From: Nitrospira sp.
GTDB lineage: Bacteria > Nitrospirota > Thermodesulfovibrionia > Thermodesulfovibrionales > Dissulfurispiraceae
Reading direction: 5' to 3'
Assembly: GCA_002634385.1 (NCBI GenBank)
Contig: NSJL01000002.1
Span: 186,001 to 250,000 of the forward strand
Length of the DNA stretch: 64,000 bases
Shown here: piece by piece, positions 24,912 to 33,373 of the stretch
Layout: every line of letters starts with the position of its first letter
How positions within the stretch are numbered: position 1 is the stretch's first letter
Notes under the pieces: model-generated
Databases searched by the model: none
What the model saw: only the letters and a program-made list of their open reading frames with translations
What the model was told of the DNA's origin: nothing
Made by a program: the position numbers and the translations under genes

Positions 24912-25553
24912 TCAGGATCCCGCCCTCTTCTCTTCCCTCGAAGGGAATACCGGAAGGGAAAGCCTCCAATGCAGGGCGGCAAGACGGAGGCAGAGGGTTA
25001 CCAGAACAGAGATAATAATGTCGAAGCGCCCAATGGGATGGAGCAGCGAAAGGGCCACCAGTGTTGAAGCGCCGCACAATGAAGCGGTAGCGTAAATTTC
25101 AGCCCGCAGGATCAGGGGAATCTCCCCTGACAGCATATCCCGTACGATACCGCCGGCAACGCCGGTCATCACCCCCATCATGCTGCTGACAACAGGAGAG
25201 ACCCCGAGGTGGAGGGCCTTTTGCGTTCCGATTATGGTAAACAGGGCGAGACCGAAGGCATCCGCCGTCTTGAGAACTCTCCCCTGAAAATCGAAAAACC
25301 GGGCCAGGACAAAAGTCAGGAGGGAGGCTCCGGACGCCACAAAGATATACAGGGTATCCGAGATCCAGAAGACAGGATACGCGCCCAGGATCACGTCACG
25401 GAGGGTTCCTCCGCCCAGCGCCGTTGCCAGTGCCACCACGACAACACCGAAGAGATCCATCCGCTTCTTTCCGGCGGAGAGAGACCCCGTAACGGCAAAG
25501 ACCGCCACACCGAACAAATCCAGAAGATAAATAACCGGAACAGAAGCGGGCAT
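24912..25553 (-). CDS. Trimeric intracellular cation channel (TRIC/UPF0126) family protein
   Basis: A 213-aa membrane protein with seven predicted hydrophobic helices, arranged as two repeats of the UPF0126 unit. The first repeat holds Gly-Gly-Gly-Thr-Leu-Arg-Asp-Val-Ile-Leu-Gly, and the second Gly-Gly-Ile-Val-Arg-Asp-Met-Leu-Ser-Gly-Glu-Ile-Pro. These are the pore motifs of bacterial TRIC channels (YicG-like), which conduct K+ or possibly glycine. It is transcribed alone, divergent from the small exported protein at 25751. Confidence 0.9.
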   Translation of the reverse strand: MPASVPVIYLLDLFGVAVFAVTGSLSAGKKRMDLFGVVVVALATALGGGTLRDVILGAYPVFWISDTLYIFVASGASLLTFVLARFFDFQGRVLKTADAFGLALFTIIGTQKALHLGVSPVVSSMMGVMTGVAGGIVRDMLSGEIPLILRAEIYATASLCGASTLVALSLLHPIGRFDIIISVLVTLCLRLAALHWRLSLPVFPSREEKRAGS

Positions 25554-25605
25554 AGCTCTATTATAGAAGTATTTTCTCCGGTATACACCCCCCCTTGAAA
25601 AGTCT

Positions 25606-25634
25606 TTGACATTGGAGAGCTCTCACCCTACAAT
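25606..25634 (+). promoter_or_regulatory. Strong sigma70 promoter
   Basis: TTGACA (25606-25611), 17-base spacer, TACAAT (25629-25634): exact -35, one mismatch in -10 and ideal spacing. It should drive the small exported protein gene at 25751, with a leader of about 110 bases. Confidence 0.65.
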
Positions 25635-25750
25635 TTGGATAAGAAGGGATTGGCGCGCAGCCGGAAAGTTCCTGAAAGCAACAGAGCGCTGGGAACTTTC
25701 AGGAGAGACAGCGTCAGCACAGGCAAAACAAGAGATCAAGGGAGAAATCA

Positions 25751-26047
25751 ATGAGAAAGACAATTCTGACCGCAGCAGTTATTTTTATGATCCTCCTCTC
25801 CGTTCCGGCCCTCGCCGCCGATAACGGGGGGGCCGCCATCATCGCGGACACACTCATCGTAAGGCCCCTCGGCATTGCCTCCCTCGCCCTGGGAACCGCC
25901 GGCTTTATCGTCTCCCTGCCCTTTGCCCTTACCAGCGGGAGTGTGGAGACCACAGCCCGTGAGCTTGTGGGGGAACCGTTTCATTTTACCTTTACCCGGC
26001 CCCTCGGCGACTTCAGCAGGCGGGACGGTTTCGGGCAGGACCCGTAG
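25751..26047 (+). CDS. Small exported/membrane protein (98 aa)
   Basis: Signal peptide of residues 1-22 (MRKTILTAAVIF...ALAA), then 'ADTLIVRPLGIASLALGTAGFIVSLPFALTSG', a hydrophobic helix, and 'FTRPLGDF' near the C-terminus. The repeated Arg-Pro-Leu-Gly is characteristic of a widespread short protein family of proteobacteria and Nitrospirota that databases sometimes mislabel as a multidrug transporter (recalled, not searched). Function unknown. It has its own strong promoter at 25606-25634 and a purine-rich ribosome binding site (gggagaaatca). Confidence 0.6.
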   Translation: MRKTILTAAVIFMILLSVPALAADNGGAAIIADTLIVRPLGIASLALGTAGFIVSLPFALTSGSVETTARELVGEPFHFTFTRPLGDFSRRDGFGQDP

Positions 26048-26067
26048 CCGCCCATAAATCCTGAATA

Positions 26068-26101
26068 TCCCTCCCGACCTCCCTTCAGGGAGGGGGAGGG
26101 A
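26068..26101. terminator. GC-rich hairpin between convergent genes
   Basis: TCCCTCCC-CTCCCT / AGGGAG-GGAGGGA nested stem between the stops of the small exported protein gene and the SWIB gene. No T-run. Same CCCTCCC palindrome family as 504-540. Confidence 0.45.
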
Positions 26102-26110
26102 GAGAGATTC

Positions 26111-26446
26111 TTAGCTTAAATGGCGGTTTACCAGTTTGGTCATCTCGAACATCGATACGGTGTTTTTGCCCCCGAACACCTCTTTCAGGTTCTCATCGGC
26201 ATTGATATTCCTCCTGTTTTCCTGATCCTGCAGGTTGTTTTTCTTTATGTATTCCCACAATTTCTTCACCACTTCGGGCCGCGGGAGGGGTTTGTTGCCC
26301 ACAACTTTTGCCAAAGCAGGGCTGATGTTCATGGGTTTCATAATTCCCTTCTGCGGCTCTCCTTTCGCCCTGGCTGTCGTCTTTGACGCTGTCTTCTCCC
26401 CCGCCTTTGCCGTCCCCTTCTTCTCCGCAGCCTTCTTCGTTGCCAT
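26111..26446 (-). CDS. SWIB/MDM2-domain protein with histone H1-like tail
   Basis: ATG 26446 with aaggaggcgcat upstream gives 111 residues. The first 35 are Lys/Ala/Thr-rich (ATKKAAEKKGTAKAGEK), like bacterial histone H1-type tails. Residues about 38-110 are a SWIB domain: 'ALAKVVG...PLPRPEVVKKLWEYIKKNNLQD', then 'INADENLKEVFG' and 'M-F-E-M-T-K-L-V-N-R-H-L'. Such proteins occur in chlamydiae and several other bacteria and are thought to bind DNA or chromatin, but the bacterial role is not established. Confidence 0.85.
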   Translation of the reverse strand: MATKKAAEKKGTAKAGEKTASKTTARAKGEPQKGIMKPMNISPALAKVVGNKPLPRPEVVKKLWEYIKKNNLQDQENRRNINADENLKEVFGGKNTVSMFEMTKLVNRHLS

Positions 26447-26586
26447 ATGCGCCTCCTTGGATAAAGTCATCAATGGTTATCACAATAGTATCAGCGCTGC
26501 ATAGAGCCGTCAAGCGTATCGTCCGGCCTGTTTCCGAAGGTCTTCATACCCGGCGCTCAATCTTTCCACCAGTTCCACGTTTTTCC

Positions 26587-29250
26587 TCACCCCTTCAGGT
26601 ACGCCTTCGCCTGTCCATGGATCGCAGGACTGATGTCCTCCGGGACCGACCTGACGATGCGCTCCAGGGCGGAGAGCACCTTTTCCCTCACGTCCGGTCT
26701 CAACCGGTGCGCGTGTTGAAAGGTGTTGAGCAGGCGCCCCGTGGTGGTGGCGTTGATGGGAGCGAGCTCTATCACCGTACCCGCCACCCACGCGACCCCA
26801 CGGTCGGTCCAGACCATTTTGTTGTTCACTGCCATGGGAAGGAAGAGCGCCCTGCACCAGGTAGGCTGGGTGATATCGAAGGAGGGCCGTTTTTTCTCCT
26901 CTTCGATCATCTCGAATACGTCATCCCGCGTGCCCCCCGCCACAACCCGGAGGTAATTGGCATAGCCGCTGAGGTGGGAATGCCACGCTTCGTACGCCTG
27001 TTCAAGCACAAAGCGCCGCGAGGGTGCCGAACTGCGGTTGAGGGCCGTCAGCGCAGCCACCCGGTCCGTAGCGGTGGTCGCCCTGGCATAATGCTCCAGT
27101 ATCAGCCGGTGGCTTTCCGGTGCGTCATCGCAGGCCAGCAGATCCAGGAGCACGTTTTTCAGCATACGCTCCTCGATGCCGAAGGCAGGCAACAGTTCAG
27201 TAGAAACCGTATAGGTGTCGAGTCTGTCGAACTCTTCAAGGAGCTGTTCCCTGACGTTCCGGTTCACCTCCCGCATCAATCTCTCCCGCGCTCCGACCAA
27301 TTCCTGGTACCAGGTGGCATACTCCCGGTCAAGGGGCTGCTCATCAATGCGGAGGATATACGCCTTCAGGGAGGCGGGCAGGCTCCGGTCGGAAAGGATC
27401 CTGCCGTACAGGGTCACCCAGTGCCGGCTCACTTCTGCATCGGGATCATGGAGGAGCCTGATGCGCTCCTGGTCCGTCAGTTGCCGCATGGCCTCCACCC
27501 GGTTACAGGCATTGGGATCGAATTGCGCCTGAAGGGCCCGGGTCACCGGGGTGGCATTTCTGAAGAGAAACGTTCCATAGAAAGAGTAGTCCCGGTTCAG
27601 CGAGGGAAAGGCAGGGGGCTCCGCAATATTTTCGATGACCAGCTCGGCCTCCGCTTCTTTCATCGGGAATACCCGCTGCGTGCCGTCCATATCGCGTCCC
27701 CGCACATCTACCAGAGCCAGAGAGAGGGGCAGGTGGAACGGGGCGAGTCCCGAAGGCGTCTCCTGCCGGAAGCGGATCCGGTAGCGCCGGCCGGTTGGCT
27801 CGTACTCTGCTGTAGCGGTGACTTTCGGATACCCGACGGTATAGAGCCATCCTTTCCTGAACTGTTCGAGGGAAGTGCCTGAAACCTCTTCAAAACATTG
27901 AAAGAATTGATCTGTCGCCGCGTTTCCGTAGCGATACCGGGTAAAGTAGAGGTCCTTCCCCGCACGGAACGTTTCCGGTCCGAGGAGCAGACGCAGCATC
28001 CTGATCACCTCTGCCGCTTTTACATAGGTTACTCCGTCGATCAGCTCATCGGGGTCATTGAATCCCTCCCGGACAATCCTCCCCGCATGCCCCCCGTCCT
28101 CAATGGCCAGGGGGCCGAGGAGAGGGTTCCGTATACTGTCCACCTGGTAGAGGCGGATGAAAGAGGGATCGAAGACATCGGCCATGAACTGCCGCTCCAC
28201 CTCCACGGTATACGCCTCATTCAACCAGACATCGAAGGGGGTATCCATGGTGGTCTCGCTGCCGCACTGGTTATGCTCGAACTCATGGACGATCACTGCG
28301 TGGGCATACAACAGGGCGGTATCGAGGGTATGTTCGTTGATAAGCGCGGCATCCGTTACTATGGTCGTATTGCCCACATTCTCCATGCCCCCGAAGTTGG
28401 ATTTATTCATGCAGATGGTGCGGTACGTATCGCCGGTATACTCATATTCCTGGGTCTTTCGTATCCAGAGGACGGATCTCTTCAGGATCTCCATCGGGAT
28501 GCGGGCCTCTCCGGCCGTGCCGGGGGGCACCAGGTATTCCAGCCGGACCCTGCGGCCCGACTCGTACACGACCTCGTCTTCCAGCATATCCCATGTCCCT
28601 GCACAGGCAATAAAAAGGTAAGGGGCCATGGGAACGGGATTCTCGTACGTGATTACCTGCCGTCCGGGCTCACCCGGTTTCGGCACCGGTCTCCCCACGG
28701 GGTTCAGGCGACGGTCGATATTCCCGTTGCTGATGAGGTGCGTATACCTGTTGTCCGCTTCGAGGGTGGTGGTCATGGTGCACTTGGCGCGGCAGTCGTC
28801 GAAAATGGGCATGATGCGCTGGAAACCCCATTGCTGGCATTGAGACATATACTGCTGGGGGGCCCCGGGAGGGGTAACGTCACGGTAGATCCCCTCGAGG
28901 AGGTGATCCGAAGGGAAACAGCGTGTCAGGGTCCTTATGAAGAATCTCTCCCCCTCACCCACTTTCCGGGGCAGTTTCACGGAAAGGCGGCTCTTGCCCC
29001 GGTCATAGAAATACTCCAGGGGACGCCCGTTCCTGTCGGAGGGACCCCCAACCCACTCGACAGTGAGGATTTCGAGACTGTTCGCGTCCAGGGATATCTC
29101 CTCCCTGTCGTGCCGTGCTGTCATTTCGAGGCAGTTGCTCGCCTCGACCCTGTCCTCGAAGAAATTAAGATAGATAGTCAGATGGTGCAGCGTGACCGGA
29201 AGATCCCCGAAATCCTCGCGTCTGTATTTGAAAGAGCGTTCATCCGCCAT
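26587..29250 (-). CDS. pepN: Aminopeptidase N-type M1 metallopeptidase
   Basis: An 887-aa M1 peptidase of the bacterial PepN type. Visible motifs are the exopeptidase box Gly-Gly-Met-Glu-Asn, zinc site His-Glu-Phe-Glu-His, and Asn-Glu-Ala (third ligand) after 18 residues, followed by an Ig-like (DUF3458) region and a helical C-terminal domain. It removes N-terminal residues from peptides, usually in the cytoplasm; no signal peptide is present. ATG 29250 has ggaggagagaaat upstream. The last frame stops at 26587, but a one-base slip in the GGGG run there would add 26 sensible helix-forming residues ending at 26510, so a frameshift is possible. Confidence 0.92.
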   Translation of the reverse strand: MADERSFKYRREDFGDLPVTLHHLTIYLNFFEDRVEASNCLEMTARHDREEISLDANSLEILTVEWVGGPSDRNGRPLEYFYDRGKSRLSVKLPRKVGEGERFFIRTLTRCFPSDHLLEGIYRDVTPPGAPQQYMSQCQQWGFQRIMPIFDDCRAKCTMTTTLEADNRYTHLISNGNIDRRLNPVGRPVPKPGEPGRQVITYENPVPMAPYLFIACAGTWDMLEDEVVYESGRRVRLEYLVPPGTAGEARIPMEILKRSVLWIRKTQEYEYTGDTYRTICMNKSNFGGMENVGNTTIVTDAALINEHTLDTALLYAHAVIVHEFEHNQCGSETTMDTPFDVWLNEAYTVEVERQFMADVFDPSFIRLYQVDSIRNPLLGPLAIEDGGHAGRIVREGFNDPDELIDGVTYVKAAEVIRMLRLLLGPETFRAGKDLYFTRYRYGNAATDQFFQCFEEVSGTSLEQFRKGWLYTVGYPKVTATAEYEPTGRRYRIRFRQETPSGLAPFHLPLSLALVDVRGRDMDGTQRVFPMKEAEAELVIENIAEPPAFPSLNRDYSFYGTFLFRNATPVTRALQAQFDPNACNRVEAMRQLTDQERIRLLHDPDAEVSRHWVTLYGRILSDRSLPASLKAYILRIDEQPLDREYATWYQELVGARERLMREVNRNVREQLLEEFDRLDTYTVSTELLPAFGIEERMLKNVLLDLLACDDAPESHRLILEHYARATTATDRVAALTALNRSSAPSRRFVLEQAYEAWHSHLSGYANYLRVVAGGTRDDVFEMIEEEKKRPSFDITQPTWCRALFLPMAVNNKMVWTDRGVAWVAGTVIELAPINATTTGRLLNTFQHAHRLRPDVREKVLSALERIVRSVPEDISPAIHGQAKAYLKG

Positions 29251-29313
29251 ATTTCTCTCCTCCGCAGGGTGTTTTCTCTCCGCTTCCTCACTTGCGAACA
29301 CACCCTAGTACTC

Positions 29314-29341
29314 ATTGTAGCAGAATACGGCCTGCTGAAAA
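29314..29341 (-). promoter_or_regulatory. Candidate promoter of pepN
   Basis: Minus strand TTTTCA (29336-29341), 16 bases, TACAAT (29314-29319). The leader contains a GGGTGTGTT/AAAACACCC hairpin just before the ribosome binding site. Confidence 0.4.
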
Positions 29342-29412
29342 ACCTTTCTCCCCTTGCCCTTGCTTTTCACACCGCCTTGTCTCATAATTAATTTTTCCAG
29401 GACAATTTCCCG

Positions 29413-30831
29413 ATGAGGAATCAAGTGAGCGATAAAAAGCCGGATTTGAAGGGTTTCAGCCTCCTGCTCCTGGAGGACGCTCCCCTTCCGCCCGATACTT
29501 TCGAGGGTGCCCTGCGCTCTTTCGGTGCGCGGGTGATCCACGCTTCGGACACCGGAGAGGCAATCCGCGTTCTCGCCCGGGAGCATATCGGCATTATTGC
29601 CGCCTCCCTGCACCTTGTCGACGAGAGGTTCATCGAAATGATCCGGGAGCAGAAGGCCCGCTATCCCGATACCCTTTTCTATCTGATCACCGAGCAGGAC
29701 TACGACAGGGTCGAAACATCCCTCGACGCCGTCAACCAGGTGGTGGACGACTATATTCAGAAGCCCCTCGATGCACTGCGGTTTACGCGCATGGTCGAAA
29801 CGACCCTCGGGAGGCCCCGCACCGGGAACACGTCCCTCTCCGTCGTCGAACCGCTGGTGGCCAAGATAAAGCCCTATTTCCTCTTCCGTTCGTCCGCCAT
29901 GCGCAGCGCCCTCTCCTCTCTTCCCGGAATTGCCGCATCCGGTCAGACCGTCCTCATTTCCGGGGAGACCGGAACGGGCAAGGAACTGGTCGCCCGCTCC
30001 ATCCATGTCCTGAGCCCCCGTTCTTCGGGTCCTTTCGTCCCCATCAACTGCGGGGCCATCCCGGAAAGCCTGATCGAAGGAGAGCTCTTCGGACACGAAA
30101 AAGGGGCGTTTACCGGGGCCCACCGGACGAGGAAGGGCAAGTTCGAGACCGCCCACAACGGGACCCTTTTCCTCGACGAGATCGGCGACATGCCCCTCAC
30201 CCTGCAGGTCCGTCTCCTGCGCGTCCTCGAGGAGAAGAAGATCTACCGGGTGGGAGGAGAAAACCCGATACCGGTGAATGTCAGGGTAATCGCAGCGACG
30301 CGGATCGATCTTGCGAAAGCGGTCTCCGACGGGCTCTTCCGGGAGGACCTCTATTACCGTCTTAATGTCCTCCGGATCCATCTGCCCCCCCTGCGCGAGC
30401 GGATCGAGGATATTTCGCTGCTTGCCGTGCACTTTCTCGACAGGGCTTTCGCGGAAATGGGCCGCATCCCCCCCTATCCCGTGCTTTCTTCAGAAACGAT
30501 CTATTTACTGGAGCGCTACCCCTGGAGAGGCAATGTGCGGGAGCTCAGGAACGTCATGACCCGCGTGGCAACCCTTCTTCCCCCCGGCGCAAAGCAGGTG
30601 TTCCCCCAGCATATCCTCTCCTATCTCGAAGAAACGGAAATGCCTGCTCCCTCACTCCCGCCGCAGGGCGCCTCCCTTATCACCATTCCTTTGGGGACCC
30701 CCCTCGGCACCGTGGAAGAGCTGCTCATCAGGGAGACCCTGAAACATACGAACGGCAATCGCTCCCGGGCAGCGAGACTTCTCGGCGTCAGCCTGCGCAC
30801 CCTGAGAAGGAAATTGAATCAAAAGAAATGA
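29413..30831 (+). CDS. Sigma54-dependent activator with degenerate receiver domain
   Basis: A 472-aa NtrC-like protein with a receiver-like domain (about 14-130), AAA+ domain (about 155-385) and C-terminal Fis-type HTH (about 430-470). The AAA+ part has Walker A Gly-Glu-Thr-Gly-Thr-Gly-Lys-Glu, the sigma54-contact loop Gly-Ala-Phe-Thr-Gly-Ala, Walker B 'LFLDEIGDM' and the Arg-finger region, so it should remodel sigma54 polymerase. The receiver lacks the phospho-acceptor Asp: Ser65 occupies that place, and only one acidic residue pair (Glu21-Asp22) plus Lys117 remain. Activity may therefore be set by a ligand or partner rather than phosphorylation. No kinase gene is adjacent. Confidence 0.9.
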   Translation: MRNQVSDKKPDLKGFSLLLLEDAPLPPDTFEGALRSFGARVIHASDTGEAIRVLAREHIGIIAASLHLVDERFIEMIREQKARYPDTLFYLITEQDYDRVETSLDAVNQVVDDYIQKPLDALRFTRMVETTLGRPRTGNTSLSVVEPLVAKIKPYFLFRSSAMRSALSSLPGIAASGQTVLISGETGTGKELVARSIHVLSPRSSGPFVPINCGAIPESLIEGELFGHEKGAFTGAHRTRKGKFETAHNGTLFLDEIGDMPLTLQVRLLRVLEEKKIYRVGGENPIPVNVRVIAATRIDLAKAVSDGLFREDLYYRLNVLRIHLPPLRERIEDISLLAVHFLDRAFAEMGRIPPYPVLSSETIYLLERYPWRGNVRELRNVMTRVATLLPPGAKQVFPQHILSYLEETEMPAPSLPPQGASLITIPLGTPLGTVEELLIRETLKHTNGNRSRAARLLGVSLRTLRRKLNQKK

Positions 30832-30902
30832 GGCCTTCCTGAGAAAGGAAAGCCCGGGGAGAGCGGATCCGGCTGCATCCCGGGAAGACTCCGCCTGCGG
30901 GG

Positions 30903-31658
30903 CTATCTCTTCAGGATGCGGCTTAAGAAGAGCTTCGTCCTTTCCGTCCGGGGCTGGGTGAAAATGCGTTCAGGGGTATCGATCTCGACGATTTCACCCC
31001 GGTCGAAGACAACCACTCTGTCGGCAACGTCCCGGGCAAAATCCATTTCGTGCGTCGCGATGAGCATGGTCATCCCCTCCCGGGCAAGGTCCTTCATTAC
31101 CGCAAGCACCTCCCCCACCATCTCGGGATCAAGGGAAGAGGTGGGCTCGTCGAAGAGCATCGCCTCGGGCTTCATAGCCAAGGCGCGGGCAATGGCGACG
31201 CGCTGCTGCTCCCCTCCCGACAGCTCGGAAGGATACTGCAGTACCTTTTCTTCCAGGTTGATCCTCCGGAGAAGTGCACGCGCCTGTTCTTCCGCCTCTT
31301 TTCCGGAGATTCCGAGAACCCGGACGGGCGCTTCGGTGATGTTCTCCAGAACCGTCATATGGGGGAACAGGTTGAAATGCTGAAAAACCACTCCCACTTT
31401 ACGACGTACTTTTCTCAGCATCTCCTCATCTGCCCGGGAGGGCCGGACACGGTTGATCGAGTGGAGCTCGATGGCACCGATGTCGATTTCACCCTGCTGG
31501 AAGAATTCCAGGCCGTTGATGCAGCGCAGGAACGTGCTCTTGCCGCTCCCCGAGGGGCCGATGCAGACCACCACCTCCCCCTTCCGGACAGTGAGGTCTA
31601 TTCCTCTGAAAAGCGGTGCGCCTCCATACGCTTTATGCAGGTCTTTTACCGTAATCAT
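30903..31658 (-). CDS. Polar amino acid ABC transporter ATP-binding protein
   Basis: A 251-aa GlnQ/HisP-type ATPase: Walker A Gly-Pro-Ser-Gly-Ser-Gly-Lys-Ser-Thr (about 33-41), Q-loop '[17 protein letters not shown]', signature Leu-Ser-Gly-Gly-Glu-Gln-Gln, Walker B '[14 protein letters not shown]' and H-loop 'IATHEM'. It powers uptake of polar amino acids (glutamine/glutamate/histidine class). Its ATG overlaps the stop of the upstream fused permease gene by 4 bases, indicating translational coupling. Confidence 0.94.
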   Translation of the reverse strand: MITVKDLHKAYGGAPLFRGIDLTVRKGEVVVCIGPSGSGKSTFLRCINGLEFFQQGEIDIGAIELHSINRVRPSRADEEMLRKVRRKVGVVFQHFNLFPHMTVLENITEAPVRVLGISGKEAEEQARALLRRINLEEKVLQYPSELSGGEQQRVAIARALAMKPEAMLFDEPTSSLDPEMVGEVLAVMKDLAREGMTMLIATHEMDFARDVADRVVVFDRGEIVEIDTPERIFTQPRTERTKLFLSRILKR

Positions 31659-33151
31659 TTCCCGGCGCCTTTCAGCCTCTCTTCCAGCCTCCTCGCAAGC
31701 AGGGAGAGCGGGTAGCTCATGGCAAAGTAGAGGAGCGCAACCACAAGACCGAGCTCGAAGAAACGCAGGGTCGAGACCGCCAGAATGTTGTATGTCTTGG
31801 CAAGCTCGACCATGGCGATGATGGACACCAGTGAGGAATCCTTGAAGAGTGCGATAAAATCGTTGGTAATGGCGGGAAGGGCGATCTTGAACCCCTGAGG
31901 CAGTACGACTCGCCTGAGGGCAAGTGCCCTGCCCATACCCAGCGACAGGGCCGCCTCCATCTGCCCCTTGGGCACTGCCTGGATCCCCGCACGGTAAATT
32001 TCGGCCTCGTACGCGGCGTAGTTCATTCCGAGGCCCAGGATCGCCGCGGTGAGGGGGTTCAGGGAGATGCCGATATTCGGCAGTCCGTAGTAAAGGATAA
32101 AGAGCTGGATAAGAAGCGGCGTGCCCCGGTACACTTCGATATACGCCACCACCGCGGTGCTTACGGGCGGTCTTCCGAAAATTCTGAAAAGAGCGAGCAG
32201 CAGGCCCAGAAGAACGGCAAGGGCCATGGATGCCGTAGAAATGATGACGGTGGTGGCGGCCCCCTTCAGAAGGGAGGGGAAAAAAGTGTAGAGAGGAGCT
32301 TTCTTGCTCTCCTCCAAGCCGATATATCCATCAGGGGACTTGCTTTGCCCTGGAAGCTTTTCCTGGGCCTTGTTCCATAACCCCCATTTCTCGTAGATGC
32401 GCTTCAGCTCGCCTGTTTGCAAAAGAGTGCCGAGAGCCGTATTGATCCTGTCCCGGAGCTCCTCGTCCCCTTTTCTTATGGCAATCCCGTAAAAACCCTC
32501 CCCCACGGGATCTCCGGCGTATTTGAGTTTCGGATTCGGCCTGGCATAATAGGCGGCGATGGGGAGATCGAGGAGCACGGCATCGATCCTCCCGATAGCA
32601 AGGTCTTCGTAGGGCTCCACCTGGCCCGGGTAAATCCGCACCTCGACGCCGCCGAGAGTTTCGAGCATGGTCTGTGCCACCGTGCCGGAAAGGGTCCCCA
32701 CCCGCTTTCCCTTCAGCTTCCCGAAGCCGGTGATGGCGGTCTCCTCCTTTCGCACGACAAGCTGCTCGGTGTAGATATAATAGGGCCTGGAAAAGAGCAC
32801 ACGGCTTTCCCGCTGGGGTGTAATCTCGATCCCGTTCATCGCGATATCGAAATCCCACCTTTCGAGCGCCGGGATGAGGCTGTCCCAGGCGTTCTGCACC
32901 GGGCGCACCGTTACCCCTAATTCCCGCGCAATGGCACCGGCAAGGTCGACTTCGAAACCGACGAGCTTCGAAGGGTCCTTGGGGTCAGGGAATGCATAGG
33001 GGGCGCCGCCTTCCACATCCACTCCCCAGAGGAGATACCCTCTCTTCCGGATCGTTTCAACCCCGCTTTCCGCATGCAGACGGGGCGTGCTCAGGCCGGC
33101 GAAGGCGAAAAGAACGACAAGGCATACCAGTATTCTTTGTATCCGGTGCAT
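31655..33151 (-). CDS. Fused amino acid-binding protein and ABC permease
   Basis: A 498-aa protein. A signal peptide/anchor (residues 1-27) leads into a family 3 substrate-binding domain (about 30-255: '[17 protein letters not shown]', '[16 protein letters not shown]', 'FSRPYY', 'GTLSGT'), then a HisMQ-type permease domain (about 295-495) with the cytoplasmic EAA loop '[21 protein letters not shown]'. Such fusions tether the receptor to the transporter. With the ATPase encoded next it makes a complete two-gene importer. The ligand side chain cannot be fixed from sequence; the 'polar amino acid' class is known for the family. Confidence 0.92.
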   Translation of the reverse strand: MHRIQRILVCLVVLFAFAGLSTPRLHAESGVETIRKRGYLLWGVDVEGGAPYAFPDPKDPSKLVGFEVDLAGAIARELGVTVRPVQNAWDSLIPALERWDFDIAMNGIEITPQRESRVLFSRPYYIYTEQLVVRKEETAITGFGKLKGKRVGTLSGTVAQTMLETLGGVEVRIYPGQVEPYEDLAIGRIDAVLLDLPIAAYYARPNPKLKYAGDPVGEGFYGIAIRKGDEELRDRINTALGTLLQTGELKRIYEKWGLWNKAQEKLPGQSKSPDGYIGLEESKKAPLYTFFPSLLKGAATTVIISTASMALAVLLGLLLALFRIFGRPPVSTAVVAYIEVYRGTPLLIQLFILYYGLPNIGISLNPLTAAILGLGMNYAAYEAEIYRAGIQAVPKGQMEAALSLGMGRALALRRVVLPQGFKIALPAITNDFIALFKDSSLVSIIAMVELAKTYNILAVSTLRFFELGLVVALLYFAMSYPLSLLARRLEERLKGAGK

Positions 33152-33288
33152 TCGGAATCTCCGGTGGATAAACTACACGAAAGAAATCGGTCAGGTCAAG
33201 AAAAAGAGGCGGCAGCCAGCAAGCCGCGACAATCAAGAGAGGTATGTTGAAAGCAAGTATTCTATAGAACCATATGTTAACAAAAAGG

Positions 33289-33294
33289 TATAAT
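33289..33294 (+). promoter_or_regulatory. -10 box upstream of the Kef-type gene
   Basis: Exact TATAAT, 80 bases before ATG 33374, in an AT-rich stretch. The -35 is poor. Confidence 0.25.
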
Positions 33295-33373
33295 AAGCCA
33301 AGCTGTTTTACCCAATCTCGGGCAGTAAGGATGGTTGAATGCATTCACTGAGTAAATCTTCCCCGTAGCCGCC

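Noticed and set aside
26510-26857. Separate minus-strand gene overlapping the 3' end of pepN
   Set aside because: Upstream of the last 26 codons it is just another frame of pepN; only the terminal segment looks protein-like, which is better explained by a frameshift.
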